Source: Clostridium ganghwense | GTDB taxonomy: Bacteria; Bacillota; Clostridia; Clostridiales; Clostridiaceae | Direction of reading: 5' to 3' | Length of the DNA stretch: 64,000 nt | Assembly (NCBI RefSeq): GCF_026735165.1 | Contig: NZ_JAPQES010000001.1 | Location: forward strand, 186,001 to 250,000 | In this document: piece by piece, positions 7,811 through 16,417 of the stretch | Layout of the letters: the number at the start of each line of letters is the position of its first letter | Position numbering within the stretch: position 1 is the first letter of the stretch | Position numbers and translations under genes: made by a program | The notes under the pieces: model-generated | Database searches by the model: none | What the model was told of the DNA's origin: nothing | The model's input: the letters and a program-made list of their open reading frames with translations, nothing else

Positions 7811-7913
7811 TTATCAAAATGATAATTATTTTTTTCCTATACATTTTTTATTGCTACACATATATATGCTGAAAGTAAGTTTATCAAAATAATAATTTTT
7901 ATCATTTTGGTAA
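7811..7913. promoter_or_regulatory. Three-site enhancer module for ygeW copy 2
   Basis: Palindromes lie at 7811-7825 (perfect), 7881-7895 and 7899-7913 (one mismatch each). Centre spacings are 70 and 18 bp, identical to the copy 1 module. A shared block, TGCTACACATATATATGCT, lies between the single site and the pair in both modules. The same intergenic region carries the rightward promoter of the deaminase gene. Confidence 0.75.
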
Positions 7914-7928
7914 ACCTTTCTAAATTAA

Positions 7929-7957
7929 TTGAATTTTTCATATTTTTAACATATAAT
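7929..7957 (+). promoter_or_regulatory. Sigma-A type promoter of the 8-oxoguanine-deaminase-like gene
   Basis: TTGAAT (7929-7934) and TATAAT (7952-7957) are separated by 17 bases, on the strand and at the distance expected for the gene starting at 8008. No GG-10-GC element exists on this strand here, so this gene appears to be outside direct sigma-54 control. Confidence 0.6.
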
Positions 7958-8007
7958 AGAAATTAATTTTATTCAAAATAAGTTTTAAAATAAGGGGGAG
8001 ACATAAA

Positions 8008-9372
8008 ATGTCTATGTTATTAAAAAACATTTCTCAAGTAGTTACCTTTAACGACAAAGATGAAATCCTTAACGGAGTAGACATCCTTGTAAACAATAAT
8101 GAAATTGTATCTATAGGAAAAAATATTTCCGTAGATGAAAATGTTGAAATCATTGATTGTTCAAATCTTATGGCATTACCTGGCTTTGTTAATACCCACC
8201 ATCATCTTTATCAAACTCTTTTTAGAGGAATTCAAGAAGTTCAAGAAAAGCCTCTATTCCCTTGGTTAGTAGGATTATATGAATTTTGGAAACACCTAAC
8301 TCCTGAAGCAGTACATTATGGAGCTTTAGTAGGATTTAGTGAATTGCTAAGAACTGGATGTACAACTACTATGGATCATCATTATGTATTTCCAGAAAAT
8401 AAACCTGGTACTCTTATAGATGACCAATTAAGAGCAGCATCTCAAATAGGAATACGTTTTCATGCCACTCGTGGTTCAATGTCTCTTGGTAGAAGCGATG
8501 GTGGACTACCACCTGACTGTGTAGTCCAAAAAAAAGAAGCAATATTAGAAGATTCGGAGAGACTAATAAATAAGTATCATGATAATAGTAAATTTGCTAT
8601 GCAAAGAATAGCTTTAGCACCTTGCTCTCCATTTTCAGTAAGTAAGGAACTTATGATACAAGCAAGAGATTTAGCTAGAAAAAAAGGAGTTATGTTACAT
8701 ACTCACTTAGCTGAAACTAAGGATGAAGAAAATTTCTGTATTGAAAGATATGGGAGAAGACCAGTAGAATTAATGGAAGAATTAGGATGGATTGGACCTG
8801 ATGTATGGTTTGCTCATGTAATCCACTTAAATGAAAAAGAAATGGAAACACTAAAAGGTTCTGGAGTAGCTCATTGTCCGTCTTCTAATATGAAATTAAA
8901 TAGTGGTATATGTCCTACTACAGAACTTCTTAAAGCTGGAGTGAAAGTTAGTATTGCAGTAGATGGAAGCGCTTCCAATGACGGTTCTAATATGTGGGAA
9001 GAAGTTCGTAGAGCATATTTATTAAATCATTTAAAATATGGTACTGATGGTTTAAATGCTTATGAAATGCTAAAAGTAGCTACAAGGGGTGGAGCAGAAG
9101 TTCTTGGCAGAGATGACATAGGAATATTAGAAAGGGGCAAAGCAGCTGATATTGTTCTATTTGACCTTACTGATGTAGCTTATGCTGGATGCCATGATCC
9201 ACTAGTAGGATTAGTTACTTGTGGAAACACTAGTTTAGTAAAAATGACCATAGTAAACGGAAAAGTTGTGGTTAAAGATGGTATATTACTTACAATGAAT
9301 ACTGAAAAAATTAGAACAGAAGCTCATAAAATCGCTAGTGATATTGTTAAATATGAAAGAGAACACCGTTAA
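8008..9372 (+). CDS. Amidohydrolase, 8-oxoguanine deaminase-like
   Basis: This 454-residue member of the COG0402 amidohydrolases removes an amino group from a purine or pterin ring. Metal-site residues are visible: HHHLYQ at 64-69, HTHLAE with H231/H233, H270, HCPSSN at 289-294 and the catalytic D319 in DGSASNDGSN. The CPSSNMKLNSG and DGSASNDGSN segments are those seen in proteins annotated as 8-oxoguanine/isoxanthopterin deaminases, which yield urate from 8-oxoguanine. That would feed urate directly into the pathway encoded next door. The start is supported by AAGGGGGAG. It is the only rightward gene of the purine region. The assignment within the family is by resemblance. Confidence 0.85.
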   Translation: MSMLLKNISQVVTFNDKDEILNGVDILVNNNEIVSIGKNISVDENVEIIDCSNLMALPGFVNTHHHLYQTLFRGIQEVQEKPLFPWLVGLYEFWKHLTPEAVHYGALVGFSELLRTGCTTTMDHHYVFPENKPGTLIDDQLRAASQIGIRFHATRGSMSLGRSDGGLPPDCVVQKKEAILEDSERLINKYHDNSKFAMQRIALAPCSPFSVSKELMIQARDLARKKGVMLHTHLAETKDEENFCIERYGRRPVELMEELGWIGPDVWFAHVIHLNEKEMETLKGSGVAHCPSSNMKLNSGICPTTELLKAGVKVSIAVDGSASNDGSNMWEEVRRAYLLNHLKYGTDGLNAYEMLKVATRGGAEVLGRDDIGILERGKAADIVLFDLTDVAYAGCHDPLVGLVTCGNTSLVKMTIVNGKVVVKDGILLTMNTEKIRTEAHKIASDIVKYEREHR

Positions 9373-9402
9373 TTTATACAGTATGTAAATAATTATGTAT
9401 GA

Positions 9403-9440
9403 AAGACTAGGTATATTTGAACAACCATATGCCTAGTCTT
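9403..9440. terminator. Bidirectional terminator between deaminase and SSS symporter
   Basis: A 14-base stem (AAGACTAGGTATAT, 9403-9416, with ATATGCCTAGTCTT, 9427-9440) lies between two convergent genes. Confidence 0.65.
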
Positions 9441-9447
9441 AATATTA

Positions 9448-10917
9448 TTACTTCATTATTTCATTATTCTCGTGTACTTGTCCTTCTGCTACTAATTGAG
9501 TAGTATTTCTCTTATTTGGAAACATATTGCTAAATACCATAAATACTAAAAAACTAAATACTAATGCTGGAAAAATAGGATCTAATCCAAAGAAGGATAC
9601 AACATTATATTGAACTAAAAGTACTACTATACTTCCTACAATAACAGACGCCATAGCTCCAGCACAACTTGCTTTTTTCCAATAATGACCTACTATATAT
9701 GGAATAAATCCCCCACCAGCTCTTAGTGCAAAAGAAAACATTAATACAGTAATAATACTCTTTGTATTTGTTAGTGCAACTATCATTCCAAATATACCTA
9801 CAATTATCATAGTAATTTGTGTAACTTTAAGAGTTTGTTTATCTTTAGCATTTTTATTAATATAAACCTTGTATATATCATTGGCAAATATTGAACCAGC
9901 TCCAAGTAAATCAGAATCTGCACTTGACATAGTTGCTGAAATTAACCCTGCAAATAATAAGCCTACCAATACAGGTGGCATGGTTTGAATAGCTAAAGTT
10001 GGAAGTGCATATCTTGCTCCATTAGCCATTATTGCAGCTCCATCAATAGTTCCATTCTTAACCATAGAAAATGCTGCTAACCCTAATATAGCTGGAATAA
10101 ATGCAAATATAATATAAACTCCACCTGCTATAAGAGAACCTTGAACTGCAGCTTTTCCATCTCTTGCTGCATAATATCTCTGTACAGCTTCCTGCCCTAC
10201 TGCAAATGATGTTGTGTACATAACAATCAAAGAAATTATAGTCTTTATCCCTATTCCACCTGTTAGTGTAAGTTTTTCAGGAGGTATTACACTTGTAACA
10301 CTAGACCAACCACCAGCAGTTTTAAGTGCAAAAGGAACTGCTAATAACATTCCTACTACTATTAAAAACATCTGAATAAAATCAGTTAAAGTAACACTCC
10401 ATAATCCACCTAAAACTGAATATATAGTTACTATAGTTGATACAATTATTACAGAAATTTTGTATGATAATCCTGTCATAACAGATAACACAACAGCTGA
10501 AGCTGTAAATTGTATTGCTGTTAATCCTATAAGTGGTAATATCATTATTATTGCTGTTACTACTCCTGGTGCTTTTCCATATCTTCTTCTAAAAAATTCT
10601 GGAACTGTCTTCACCATAGCATTACGTAATTTAGGTGCAAGAAATGCTAAAATAATAAATGTAACAACCATTGTTAGTACATACCATGCAGCACTCATAC
10701 CCCAATCTCCATATGCTTTTTCAACAACTCCCAGCGAACTTCCTCCTCCTATTTCTGTGGCAGCCAATGTTCCAGCCATCATTATAGGTCCTAAACGACG
10801 ACCAGCTACCATAAAGTCTTCATTATTGTCTATTTTTTTAGAAGAATACCATCCAATAAATAGCATAATTCCAAGATAAATAATAACTATGCCCATAACT
10901 ATATAATTTCCTATCAC
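9448..10917 (-). CDS. Sodium:solute symporter family (SSS) permease
   Basis: This ~489-residue membrane protein has the SSS fold. It begins with a hydrophobic helix followed by WYSSKKIDNNEDFMVAGRRL, the characteristic loop of this family, and has AGLISATMSSADSDLLGAGS in the second half, matching the SSS sodium-site helix. Substrates in the family range from proline and pantothenate to urea and sugars and cannot be fixed here; a purine or purine-breakdown product is suggested only by location. A frame extends to 10950, but the GTG at 10917 is the better start because the GGGGGAAGGG ribosome site immediately precedes it. It is isolated by terminators on both sides. Confidence 0.85.
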   Translation of the reverse strand: MIGNYIVMGIVIIYLGIMLFIGWYSSKKIDNNEDFMVAGRRLGPIMMAGTLAATEIGGGSSLGVVEKAYGDWGMSAAWYVLTMVVTFIILAFLAPKLRNAMVKTVPEFFRRRYGKAPGVVTAIIMILPLIGLTAIQFTASAVVLSVMTGLSYKISVIIVSTIVTIYSVLGGLWSVTLTDFIQMFLIVVGMLLAVPFALKTAGGWSSVTSVIPPEKLTLTGGIGIKTIISLIVMYTTSFAVGQEAVQRYYAARDGKAAVQGSLIAGGVYIIFAFIPAILGLAAFSMVKNGTIDGAAIMANGARYALPTLAIQTMPPVLVGLLFAGLISATMSSADSDLLGAGSIFANDIYKVYINKNAKDKQTLKVTQITMIIVGIFGMIVALTNTKSIITVLMFSFALRAGGGFIPYIVGHYWKKASCAGAMASVIVGSIVVLLVQYNVVSFFGLDPIFPALVFSFLVFMVFSNMFPNKRNTTQLVAEGQVHENNEIMK

Positions 10918-11111
10918 TATCCCTTCCCCCTTAACCACATATATTTTCAAAGTAATTTTCTTTTACTAAGAAATCACACGTATCTATTAATATTCACAAG
11001 TTAAAGCATAAATACCTATAGATAATTCATTTTAAGCTTTAATACATGTAAAATCTTATTTTAATTACTTTCTAAATTTGAACTTATACAAAATAATTTA
11101 TAATAAAAAAT

Positions 11112-11148
11112 AAAAACAGATTACAGCCTAATGCCATAATCTGTTTTT
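11112..11148 (-). terminator. Terminator of the ygeX-to-ygeW3 operon
   Basis: A 12-base stem (AAAAACAGATTA with TAATCTGTTTTT) is followed on the minus strand by ATTTTTTATT. It lies about 20 bases past the copy 3 stop codon and separates the operon from the symporter gene. Confidence 0.75.
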
Positions 11149-11164
11149 TATTTTTAAAATATTC

Positions 11165-12148
11165 TTATTTTCCACCCATAGTAAGAGCCATAACAGCTTT
11201 TGCTGTGTGAATTCTATTTTCTGCTTCATCATAAACTACTGAGTGAGGTCCATCTATTACTGAATCCTCAACTTCGTTGTTTCTGTCTGCTGGTAATGCG
11301 TGCATGTAAATTGATCCTGGATTTGTAAGTGCCATCATTTCTTCTGTACATTTCCATCCTTTATATGATTCTAATAAATCATCTACAACATCATCGCTTT
11401 GGTTGTTAACCCAACTTCCCCAGTTCTTAGGAATAACTACATCTGCATTTTTGTATGCTTCTTCCATGTTGTGAGTTATTGTAAATGTTCCACCATTTTC
11501 TTCTGCATTCTTCTTAGCTTTTTCGATTACCCAATCTGGTAGATCATATCCTTCTGGATATGCTAATGTTACATCCATTCCGAATCTTGGGAATAATAAT
11601 GCTTGTGTTAATGGCACTGATATTGGTTTTTTATGAGTTGTTGCATATGCCCAGATTATTGATACTTTCTTACGTCTTGTATCTCCAAATTTTTCTTTTA
11701 TTGTCATTAAGTCAGCTAAACCTTGCATTGGATGATATAAATCACATTGTAGGTTCATTACTGGTACTGAAGAATGTTCTGCCATTTCTCTTAAATATTT
11801 ATTTCCTACTTCCCAGAAACAGTTTCTGCATGCTATACCATGACCAAATCTTGAAAGAATTACTGCTGTATCTTTAGCTACTTCTCCGTGTGATACTTGC
11901 ATTGTACTTGTATCTAGATAGTTTCCGTGTCCTCCTAATTGTGCTATACCTGCTTCCATTGAATTTCTTGTTCTTGTTGATTGTTCAAAGAACATTAAAA
12001 ACATTGTTTTATATGGTAAATATGGAGTTTCAATTCCCATAGCCATTTTCTTTTTAAGGTCTGAAGAAACCTCTAACATTGTTTCTACTTCTTCTTTACT
12101 AAAATCCTCTAAAGTTATAAAGTGTCTTCCTCTAAATACTGTTTGCAT
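11165..12148 (-). CDS. ygeW: YgeW-type carbamoyltransferase, copy 3
   Basis: This 327-residue copy is nearly identical to the other two; the visible substitutions are R158 for K, D253 for A and A321 for V, with G279 as in copy 2. All catalytic motifs (STRTR, HPMQ, HALPADR) are intact. It is the last gene of the ygeX operon, 34 bases after ygeY, so it relies on the promoter at 17662-17681 rather than its own sigma-54 promoter. It carries more silent changes than copies 1 and 2 show between themselves, making it the most diverged of the three. Its place in the ygeX-ygeY-hydantoinase operon matches the E. coli order of functions and suggests it may be the ancestral location. Confidence 0.9.
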   Translation of the reverse strand: MQTVFRGRHFITLEDFSKEEVETMLEVSSDLKKKMAMGIETPYLPYKTMFLMFFEQSTRTRNSMEAGIAQLGGHGNYLDTSTMQVSHGEVAKDTAVILSRFGHGIACRNCFWEVGNKYLREMAEHSSVPVMNLQCDLYHPMQGLADLMTIKEKFGDTRRKKVSIIWAYATTHKKPISVPLTQALLFPRFGMDVTLAYPEGYDLPDWVIEKAKKNAEENGGTFTITHNMEEAYKNADVVIPKNWGSWVNNQSDDVVDDLLESYKGWKCTEEMMALTNPGSIYMHALPADRNNEVEDSVIDGPHSVVYDEAENRIHTAKAVMALTMGGK

Positions 12149-12182
12149 TATTTTTCCCCCTCAAGTTTATTTAATAATTTTA

Positions 12183-13412
12183 TTATTTTTCTTCTTTATT
12201 TGCATGTTCATTTACATATAAGCTTGGAATAATAGCATACATTGCTGCACATTTTACAAGTTCACTCTTCCATGTTTTTTCATTTGGAGCATGTGCTTGG
12301 TCTTCATGTCCTGGTCCAAAACCTATAACTGGAATTCCATATCTACCCATTATTGAAACTCCATTAGTTGAGAATGTCCATTTATCAACTAGTGGTTCAT
12401 GATCAAATAATTGTTTATAACCATCTACTAATGTATCACATACTTTATGTTCTTCTGGTAAAACCCATGTTGGGAAATAGCATTCTGTAGGATATACTAA
12501 TCCTGTATAAGCTGGTCTTTCATAAGTGTACATTTCAACATCGGCTTCAGCTGCTTTTACAGATGGAAGATTTCTTATTTGTTGAAGAGCATATTCCCAA
12601 GTTTCTCCATCTGTTAATCTTCTGTCTATAGAAATTGTACATCCATCAGCAACAGCACATCTTGATGGAGATGAGAAGAATATTTCTGATACTGTTAAAG
12701 TACCTTTTCCTAAGAAATCATTATCCATTAAGTTTTCATTTAAAGCTTTTAATTCATTTAAAATTGGAGCCATTTTGAATATTGCATTATCTCCTCTTTC
12801 TGGAGCAGAACCGTGGCAGCTTACACCATGAGTTGTTACTTTGATCTCCATTCTTCCTCTTTGTCCTCTATAGATATTGCAAGAAGTTGGTTCAGTTGAA
12901 ACAACAAATTCTGGTTTTAATTTATCTTCATTAATAATGTATTGCCAGCATAATCCATCACAATCTTCTTCTTGAACTGATCCTACTACTACTAATGTAT
13001 AATCATCTTCAATTCCAAGGTCTTTGATTATTTTTCCAGCATAAACCATTGAAGCCATTCCGCCTTCTTGGTCACTAGCTCCTCTTCCTAATATGATTTC
13101 TTCGTCTTCATAACCTTCATATGGATTGTAGTTCCATAGGTTTGCATCACCAATACCAACTGTATCTATGTGTGCATCCATAGCAATAATGTGTTTTCCA
13201 TGTCCAATGTATCCTAAAATATTTCCCATAGGGTCTATTTCTACTTTATCAAATCCTACTTTTTCCATTTCTTGTTTTATTCTTAATACTACCTTTTCTT
13301 CATCACAACTTTCACTTGGAATAGCTATCATATCTCTTAAGAATTTGCTCATTTCTGGTTTATATTGTTCTGCTAATTTTAATATTTCTTGTACTTTATA
13401 ATCTTTTGACAT
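12183..13412 (-). CDS. ygeY: YgeY-type M20 metallohydrolase
   Basis: This 409-residue M20-fold di-metal hydrolase is related to ArgE/DapE deacylases and to the YgeY family often labelled as linked to selenium metabolism. Metal and catalytic residues are visible: H81 and D83 in [11 protein letters not shown]114 in [11 protein letters not shown]148/E149 in SVQEEDCDG, and a C-terminal [12 protein letters not shown]. The enzyme should hydrolyse an amide or ureido bond of a linear breakdown intermediate, perhaps releasing a carbamoyl or acyl group before the ammonia-lyase step; the exact substrate is unknown. It lies between the hydantoinase and ygeW copy 3 with short gaps, clearly within the same operon. 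Confidence 0.9.
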   Translation of the reverse strand: MSKDYKVQEILKLAEQYKPEMSKFLRDMIAIPSESCDEEKVVLRIKQEMEKVGFDKVEIDPMGNILGYIGHGKHIIAMDAHIDTVGIGDANLWNYNPYEGYEDEEIILGRGASDQEGGMASMVYAGKIIKDLGIEDDYTLVVVGSVQEEDCDGLCWQYIINEDKLKPEFVVSTEPTSCNIYRGQRGRMEIKVTTHGVSCHGSAPERGDNAIFKMAPILNELKALNENLMDNDFLGKGTLTVSEIFFSSPSRCAVADGCTISIDRRLTDGETWEYALQQIRNLPSVKAAEADVEMYTYERPAYTGLVYPTECYFPTWVLPEEHKVCDTLVDGYKQLFDHEPLVDKWTFSTNGVSIMGRYGIPVIGFGPGHEDQAHAPNEKTWKSELVKCAAMYAIIPSLYVNEHANKEEK

Positions 13413-13454
13413 TTATAACTCCCCCTAATATTATTAATATTTTTTAATTTGTTT

Positions 13455-14852
13455 TTATATAAAATTATTTTTATACATATTTTTTTGTCGTTTTATAAAT
13501 TTTCCATATCCTTTTTCTCCTATGAACACATTATCTTTAACTATTACCTTTCCTCTGCTCATAGTAAGTACAGGATATCCTTTTAACTTAATTCCTTCAT
13601 AAGCTGTATAATCTACATTTGCATGAAGTATATCTTTAGTTAAAGTTACTTCTTTATTTGGATCTATCAAGACTATGTCAGCATCTGCACCTACTTGTAT
13701 AGCTCCTTTTTTTGGATATACCCCAAAGATTTTTGCAGGAGTTGTACAGCACACATCTACAAAGCGATTGATACTTATTCTGCCTTTCATTACTCCCTCG
13801 GAGAACATAAGAGGTATTCTTTCTTCAATACCTGGAACTCCATTTGGACACTTTGTAAAATCATCTTTTCCCATTTGCTTATCTTTATTAAAAGCAAATG
13901 GACAATGATCTGTTGCTATAACTTGAATATTTCCATCTTTAATGCCTTTCCATAAAAAATCTTGATTATATTTTTTTCTAAGTGGCGGGCTCATTATATA
14001 TTTCAGTCCTTGGTTATTTGGTTCATTATACTTTTCTTCATCTAATAGCAAATATTGTGGACAAGTTTCTGCATATACTTCCTGTCCTCTATCTTGTGCT
14101 ATTTTTATATACTTAAGTCCAAGCTCATTTGATAAATGAACAATGTATAATGGAGCATTATCCGCTAATGCAGCTAAATTTATCATTCTACTTATAGCTT
14201 CTACTTCACATTCAGCAGGTCTGCTTAAAGCATGATATATAGGAGATGTTTTCCCCTGCTTTACAAATAAATTTCTAAAATAATTTACCGCATCATGATT
14301 TTCTGGATGAACTGTTGTCATTCCTCCAAGTTTTTTCAATTGTAAAAGAACTTTTAAAGCTCCTTCATCACTTACTTTATAATCATAAGTTAAATAAATT
14401 TTAAAACTTGGAATTCCTTCCTCATTTACAATTTCATTCATCTCATCCAAAACGTTATCATTTACATGCTGAATAACTCCATGAAAGCTATAATCTATTA
14501 CTGCCTTACCTTCTGCATATCCATGATATACACCAACTTGATGATGCAAATTACAGCCTTTAGGTCCAAATCCCATATGATCAACTACACATGTTGTACC
14601 TCCACAAGCTGCTGCTACTGTTCCTGTATAGAAATCATCATTTGCTACTGCAATTCCTACATCCAAATTGAGATGAGTATGTACATCTACTCCACCTGGA
14701 ATTACATATTTACCTTTTGCATCAATTACAATTTCACAATCTTTTTTTAATTGAACACCAATTTCTTTAATGATCCCATCTTCGATATATATATCTCCAA
14801 GATAGGTATCACTAGCAGTTACTATAGTTCCATTTTTTATAATTGTAGTCAT
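13455..14852 (-). CDS. hydA: Dihydropyrimidinase/hydantoinase-type cyclic amidohydrolase (HyuA-like)
   Basis: This 465-residue amidohydrolase hydrolyses a cyclic amide such as a hydantoin or dihydropyrimidine ring. The binuclear metal centre is complete: H58/H60 in GGVDVHTH, the lysine that becomes carboxylated at K151 in PSFKIYLTY, H182 in TVHPENHD, H239 in IVHLSNE and D315 in ATDHCPF. In E. coli the counterpart hyuA lies beside ygeX and ygeY. Within the proposed route it would open the ring of a reduced purine-derived intermediate to give a ureido acid. It begins 11 bases downstream of the permease stop, firmly in the operon. Length and motifs match dihydropyrimidinases well; the physiological substrate is inferred. 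Confidence 0.92.
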   Translation of the reverse strand: MTTIIKNGTIVTASDTYLGDIYIEDGIIKEIGVQLKKDCEIVIDAKGKYVIPGGVDVHTHLNLDVGIAVANDDFYTGTVAAACGGTTCVVDHMGFGPKGCNLHHQVGVYHGYAEGKAVIDYSFHGVIQHVNDNVLDEMNEIVNEEGIPSFKIYLTYDYKVSDEGALKVLLQLKKLGGMTTVHPENHDAVNYFRNLFVKQGKTSPIYHALSRPAECEVEAISRMINLAALADNAPLYIVHLSNELGLKYIKIAQDRGQEVYAETCPQYLLLDEEKYNEPNNQGLKYIMSPPLRKKYNQDFLWKGIKDGNIQVIATDHCPFAFNKDKQMGKDDFTKCPNGVPGIEERIPLMFSEGVMKGRISINRFVDVCCTTPAKIFGVYPKKGAIQVGADADIVLIDPNKEVTLTKDILHANVDYTAYEGIKLKGYPVLTMSRGKVIVKDNVFIGEKGYGKFIKRQKNMYKNNFI

Positions 14853-14863
14853 ATATCATCACC

Positions 14864-16336
14864 CTAACTTGCTTTTCTTTCATTGTAAACCTCTTCATTT
14901 GTTGACTTTTTAAATATGCTATAACCTACCATACCTACTATGAATCCAAATAAGTATGAGCTATCGAATACTATTCTTAAAGTTGGTACAAACTTCCCTG
15001 CTATAATTACCATAGTAGTTATAAGTAAAATAGCTACAGCTGACTTATTCCATCCATCGGAGTAATAATATCTTCCTCCATCATTTCTATATACATCAAC
15101 TAAATTTATATTTGTTTTATGCTCAATCCAGTATGAAGCAAAATATATTCCCTGCATAGGTCCAAAGAAAGTAGCAAGAGTTCCATTTACTTCAAATATA
15201 TAACTATTAGGATCAGCAAGCATTTTCCAAGGTTGAAGTATAACTGCAAAAGCTGCAATACCTATTAAAGCTTTTGTATAACTAACTTTTTTAGGCCATA
15301 AGTTAGATACGATTATACCTGAAGGTGCTAAATTAGCTGTTACATTTATTGTAGTAGTAGCGAACAATATAACTAGTGAACAAAGAATAACAACTATAGG
15401 ATTATCAAATCTTGCAACTATATCTGCCGGGCTCCATATTGGCTGTCCAAAGGCAATTGTAGAAGCAACTGTTCCACAAACACTGATTAAAACTACACTC
15501 AATGCTGCAAAAGGTATTTGTAAAAGTTGTCCAAGTGCTTGTTCCTTTTGTGATTTTGTATGACTTGTAAAATCACACATATTAAGCGATACAGTTCCAT
15601 CAATTGCCATAGCTGCTGTTAGAGCTGGTATAAACAATTTTGCAAAATTAATATTGCTTCCCATAGCCGCTTGGTGAGTAAAGATTGCTCCAAAGCCACC
15701 GGCTATTTTATATGCCCAAACAACTGTTGCAACTCCTATACAAACCAATAAAGGCATTGCATAGCTTGATAAAACTTTTATAGCTTTTAATCCTTTTTTT
15801 GCTATAAGAATATTCATACCTAAGAATGTGAAGAAACATATAATATATCTTGGACCTACACTATTCCAAGCAGGTATTATTCCTCCTATAAGTGAACTTA
15901 AAGCTGTACCACCAATCCAGCATTGAAGTGCAAACCATAAACTTCCTAGTAGTGCTCTTATCATTGTTGGAAGTACATTACCTTTAGGTCCAAAGGTCAT
16001 CTTAGAAACTAAAGTATAGCTTAAACCATATTTAGTTCCAAAATGTCCTAATACAACTGTTATACCAACTACCAATCCATGTCCTAGTAAAACTACAAGT
16101 AGAGCCTGCTTCCAGCTCATACCAGAAGCTATAAACCCACTAACCAACATATATCCTGGTATTGAAAATAATATGGATATCCATATAGAACCTAAATTCC
16201 ATCCTGACCAATCTCTTTTGTTTGAATCTATAGGCTTTGTTTCCTCTGTGTAAACATTATCATATTGTTTTATTCTGTCTATCCCCTGGTGAGTAATTTC
16301 TATTAATTCGTCATTTAATGTCTGAAAGTTACTCAT
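14864..16336 (-). CDS. NCS1 family purine/cytosine/allantoin-type permease
   Basis: This 490-residue membrane protein has about 12 hydrophobic helices. The N-terminal KRDWSGWNLGSIWISILFSI segment is the NCS1 signature before the first helix, and later helices contain the NCS1-like PGYMLVSGFIASGMSWKQA and the FFGPMQGIYFASYW region. The family imports cytosine, purines, hydantoins or allantoin with sodium or protons. Its position directly before the hydantoinase gene suggests uptake of a purine or a hydantoin/allantoin-like compound. It lies 81 bases after ygeX and 11 bases before hydA, as part of one operon. Confidence 0.88.
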   Translation of the reverse strand: MSNFQTLNDELIEITHQGIDRIKQYDNVYTEETKPIDSNKRDWSGWNLGSIWISILFSIPGYMLVSGFIASGMSWKQALLVVLLGHGLVVGITVVLGHFGTKYGLSYTLVSKMTFGPKGNVLPTMIRALLGSLWFALQCWIGGTALSSLIGGIIPAWNSVGPRYIICFFTFLGMNILIAKKGLKAIKVLSSYAMPLLVCIGVATVVWAYKIAGGFGAIFTHQAAMGSNINFAKLFIPALTAAMAIDGTVSLNMCDFTSHTKSQKEQALGQLLQIPFAALSVVLISVCGTVASTIAFGQPIWSPADIVARFDNPIVVILCSLVILFATTTINVTANLAPSGIIVSNLWPKKVSYTKALIGIAAFAVILQPWKMLADPNSYIFEVNGTLATFFGPMQGIYFASYWIEHKTNINLVDVYRNDGGRYYYSDGWNKSAVAILLITTMVIIAGKFVPTLRIVFDSSYLFGFIVGMVGYSIFKKSTNEEVYNERKAS

Positions 16337-16417
16337 CTAATTCCCCTTTCTCCCTTGACAGTAACACAAAGATGCCATAGGAATCTTAATGTTTATATTT
16401 TTTGTCAGAATATACTT

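Noticed and set aside
3312-11877. A 105-residue plus-strand frame repeated opposite all three ygeW genes (3312-3629, 6997-7314, 11560-11877)
   Set aside because: It is conserved only because the underlying ygeW coding strand is conserved; it has no ribosome site and low-complexity composition.
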